This document shows, piece after piece, positions 4,888 through 6,490 of a stretch of 6,490 nucleotides of DNA. The notes beneath the pieces were generated by a model that saw only the letters and a list, made by a program, of their open reading frames with translations, ran no database searches and had not been told where the DNA came from. The stretch is from Sphingobacteriaceae bacterium (GTDB lineage: Bacteria > Bacteroidota > Bacteroidia > Sphingobacteriales > Sphingobacteriaceae). Location of the stretch: NCBI GenBank assembly GCA_947460275.1, contig CANHHZ010000112.1, positions 1 through 6,490 of the forward strand, read 5' to 3'. Position 1 is the first letter of the stretch, and each line of letters begins with the position of its first letter. The position numbers and the translations under genes are program-made.

Positions 4888-4954
4888 GATATGAGATATG
4901 AGATTTGAGATTGTAATCTCGACTCTCATATCTAACATCTAATGTCTCATATCT
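4888..4954. repeat. Palindromic TCTCATATCT/AGATATGAGA repeat filling the atpD-atpC gap
   Basis: Two 25-nt arms, 4888-4912 and 4915-4939, are inverted copies matching at 21 of 25 positions around a GT centre, with a perfect core GAGATT-GT-AATCTC (4907-4920). The 10-mer TCTCATATCT occurs at 4924-4933 and again at 4945-4954, and inverted copies overlap at 4887-4903. In the mRNA this would fold into a long hairpin between atpD and atpC. Similar GAGATATGAGATTTGAG strings are, from memory, widespread intergenic repeats in Bacteroidota. Confidence 0.7.
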
Positions 4955-4961
4955 TTATCTA

Positions 4962-6464
4962 TTAGTTTGCTTCTGCTAATAATTTTTTACCTTTTTCGAT
5001 AGCTTCTTCGATGCTACCAACTAAGTTAAAAGCAGCTTCTGGATATTCGTCAACCTCACCATCCATGATCATGTTAAATCCTTTGATGGTGTCTTTAATG
5101 TCAACTAATACACCTTTTAAGCCTGTAAACTGCTCTGCTACGTGGAAAGGTTGAGACAAGAAACGTTGTACACGACGTGCTCTAGATACCACCAATTTAT
5201 CTTCTTCAGATAATTCGTCCATACCTAAAATTGCAATGATATCTTGTAACTCTTTGTAACGTTGTAGCGTTTCTTTAACACGTTGTGCCGTATTGTAATG
5301 CTCATCTCCTAAAACAGCTGGAGAAAGGATACGTGAAGTAGAATCTAATGGATCTACCGCAGGATAAATACCTAACTCGGCAATTTTACGAGAAAGTACA
5401 GTGGTTGCATCTAAGTGGGCAAAAGTTGTTGCCGGAGCTGGATCCGTTAAATCATCTGCAGGTACATATACTGCTTGTACCGATGTAATTGAACCACGTT
5501 TAGTTGAGGTAATACGTTCTTGCATTAAACCCATCTCTGTAGCCAAAGTAGGTTGGTAACCTACTGCAGAAGGCATACGACCTAATAAAGCAGAAACCTC
5601 AGAACCTGCTTGTGTAAAACGGAAGATGTTATCAACGAAGAAAAGGATATCTTTTCCTGCGCCTTCGCCATCACCGTCACGGAAATATTCTGCAACTGTC
5701 AATCCTGATAAGGCCACACGAGCACGTGCACCAGGAGGTTCATTCATTTGTCCGAAAACTAATGTTGCTTTTGATTCTTTTAACTTTTCTAAATCAACGG
5801 TTTTCAAATCCCAACCTCCTTTTTCCATAGAATGGAGAAACTCGTCGCCGTAGTTGATTACACCAGATTCGATAAATTCACGCAAAAGGTCGTTACCTTC
5901 ACGTGTACGCTCGCCTACACCAGCAAATACCGATAAACCTGCATAAGCCTTGGCAATGTTATTTACCAATTCCATAATCAATACGGTTTTACCTACGCCT
6001 GCACCACCAAATAATCCAATTTTACCTCCTTTTGCATAAGGCTCTAACAAATCGATTACTTTGATACCAGTAAATAGGACTTCAGTTTCCGTAGATAGGT
6101 CTTCGAAACGAGGAGGAGCATTGTGAATTGGCTTGCCATTGGTTTTATCAATGCTGTTGATGCCGTCAATAGCATCTCCAACTACGTTAAACAAACGACC
6201 TTTTATCTGGTCTCCAACAGGCATTTTGATAGGCGCACCAGTATCCACTGCATCCATACCACGCACCAAACCGTCCGTAGAGTCCATCGAAATGGCACGA
6301 ACACGGTCTTCTCCTAGGTGTTGCTGAACTTCAAGAACAATCTTTTGTCCGTTTTCTTTAGTAATCTCTAATGCAGAGAAAATTTTAGGTAAATGGGCAT
6401 CGTTAGCAAAACTTACGTCAACTACCGGTCCTATGATCTGCGCTATTTTTCCAATGTTTGGCAT
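4962..6464 (-). CDS. atpD: F1F0 ATP synthase beta subunit (catalytic)
   Basis: The complete 500-residue protein forms the three catalytic sites of F1 together with alpha and makes ATP from ADP and phosphate, driven by gamma rotation. Seen in order: N-terminal beta-barrel domain (1-80, IGKIAQIIGPVVDVSF), P-loop GGAGVGKT (153-160), GERTREGNDL (184-193) with the catalytic Glu185, Walker B region ILFFVDNIFRF (273-283), the family signature PAVDPLDSTS (368-377) and the DELSEED lever (416-422). All key residues are intact. Compared with E. coli beta (460 residues) it carries an extra segment of about 28 residues around 204-231 (between EFIESGVI and KATLVFGQMNEPPG), consistent with Bacteroidota lineage. 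Start: ATG 6464 gives the standard MPNIGKIAQIIGPVVDV. The promoter is at or beyond the window edge. atpC follows after 90 nt; no other atp genes are in the window. Confidence 0.98.
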   Translation of the reverse strand: MPNIGKIAQIIGPVVDVSFANDAHLPKIFSALEITKENGQKIVLEVQQHLGEDRVRAISMDSTDGLVRGMDAVDTGAPIKMPVGDQIKGRLFNVVGDAIDGINSIDKTNGKPIHNAPPRFEDLSTETEVLFTGIKVIDLLEPYAKGGKIGLFGGAGVGKTVLIMELVNNIAKAYAGLSVFAGVGERTREGNDLLREFIESGVINYGDEFLHSMEKGGWDLKTVDLEKLKESKATLVFGQMNEPPGARARVALSGLTVAEYFRDGDGEGAGKDILFFVDNIFRFTQAGSEVSALLGRMPSAVGYQPTLATEMGLMQERITSTKRGSITSVQAVYVPADDLTDPAPATTFAHLDATTVLSRKIAELGIYPAVDPLDSTSRILSPAVLGDEHYNTAQRVKETLQRYKELQDIIAILGMDELSEEDKLVVSRARRVQRFLSQPFHVAEQFTGLKGVLVDIKDTIKGFNMIMDGEVDEYPEAAFNLVGSIEEAIEKGKKLLAEAN

Positions 6465-6490
6465 ATATTGTATTTGGTAAAATTATAAAA

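Noticed and set aside
4887..4954. CRISPR-like array in the atpD-atpC gap
   Set aside because: The repeat units are short, overlapping and palindromic, with no regular spacers and no cas genes.
5626..6327. Plus-strand open frames opposite atpD (5626-5853, 6123-6317, 6133-6327)
   Set aside because: They lie antisense inside a highly conserved coding sequence, have no start signals, and their translations look like shadow frames.
6478..6485. TAATTTTA on the minus strand as the atpD promoter -7 element
   Set aside because: It is one base off consensus, and the place where a -33 box would be lies outside the window, so it cannot be supported.

Overview
The window looks like chromosomal DNA from a Bacteroidota bacterium, most likely of the Sphingobacteriaceae (Pedobacter-like). 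The reasons are AT-rich intergenic DNA, starts mostly without Shine-Dalgarno sequences, a near-consensus TAnnTTTG promoter element, a very short F1 epsilon subunit next to atpD, an ECF sigma factor with the family's typical 'EGYSHKEIAKELGISEG' region 4, and several short interspersed intergenic repeats of kinds common in this phylum. The assignment rests on recognition by eye; no search was run.

Layout. Positions 1-339 (+) are the 3' end of a probable outer-membrane beta-barrel gene. From 445 to 2653 (+) lies a three-gene module: an ECF sigma factor, an overlapping single-pass membrane protein that is probably its anti-sigma factor, and an exported outer-membrane beta-barrel protein. A candidate ECF-type promoter precedes the module and a strong intrinsic terminator (2758-2790) follows it. 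From 2885 to 3877 (+) is an orphan ABC transporter ATPase with a TOBE-like tail and a GTG start. It converges with a small lipoprotein gene (3885-4277, -). After a 348-bp repeat-bearing intergenic region comes the atpD-atpC pair of the F1 ATPase on the minus strand (6464 to 4626), closed by a perfect-stem terminator.

How the parts fit. The sigma and membrane proteins are translationally coupled by a 20-nt overlap. They probably form an envelope-sensing switch, with the outer-membrane protein as a co-transcribed target or partner. atpD and atpC supply the catalytic beta subunit and a minimal epsilon subunit of ATP synthase; the other subunits are not in this window. The ABC ATPase has no permease or binding protein here.

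Most of the coding content is ordinary for the group. The points most worth a second look are non-coding. One is a hairpin serving as terminator for the lipoprotein gene while lying inside the last codons of the convergent ABC gene. Another is a palindromic 10-mer repeat filling the atpD-atpC gap. The others are a roughly 9-bp periodic repeat inside the sigma operon and a decayed interspersed element upstream of the lipoprotein promoter. I do not see a clearly new biological system.
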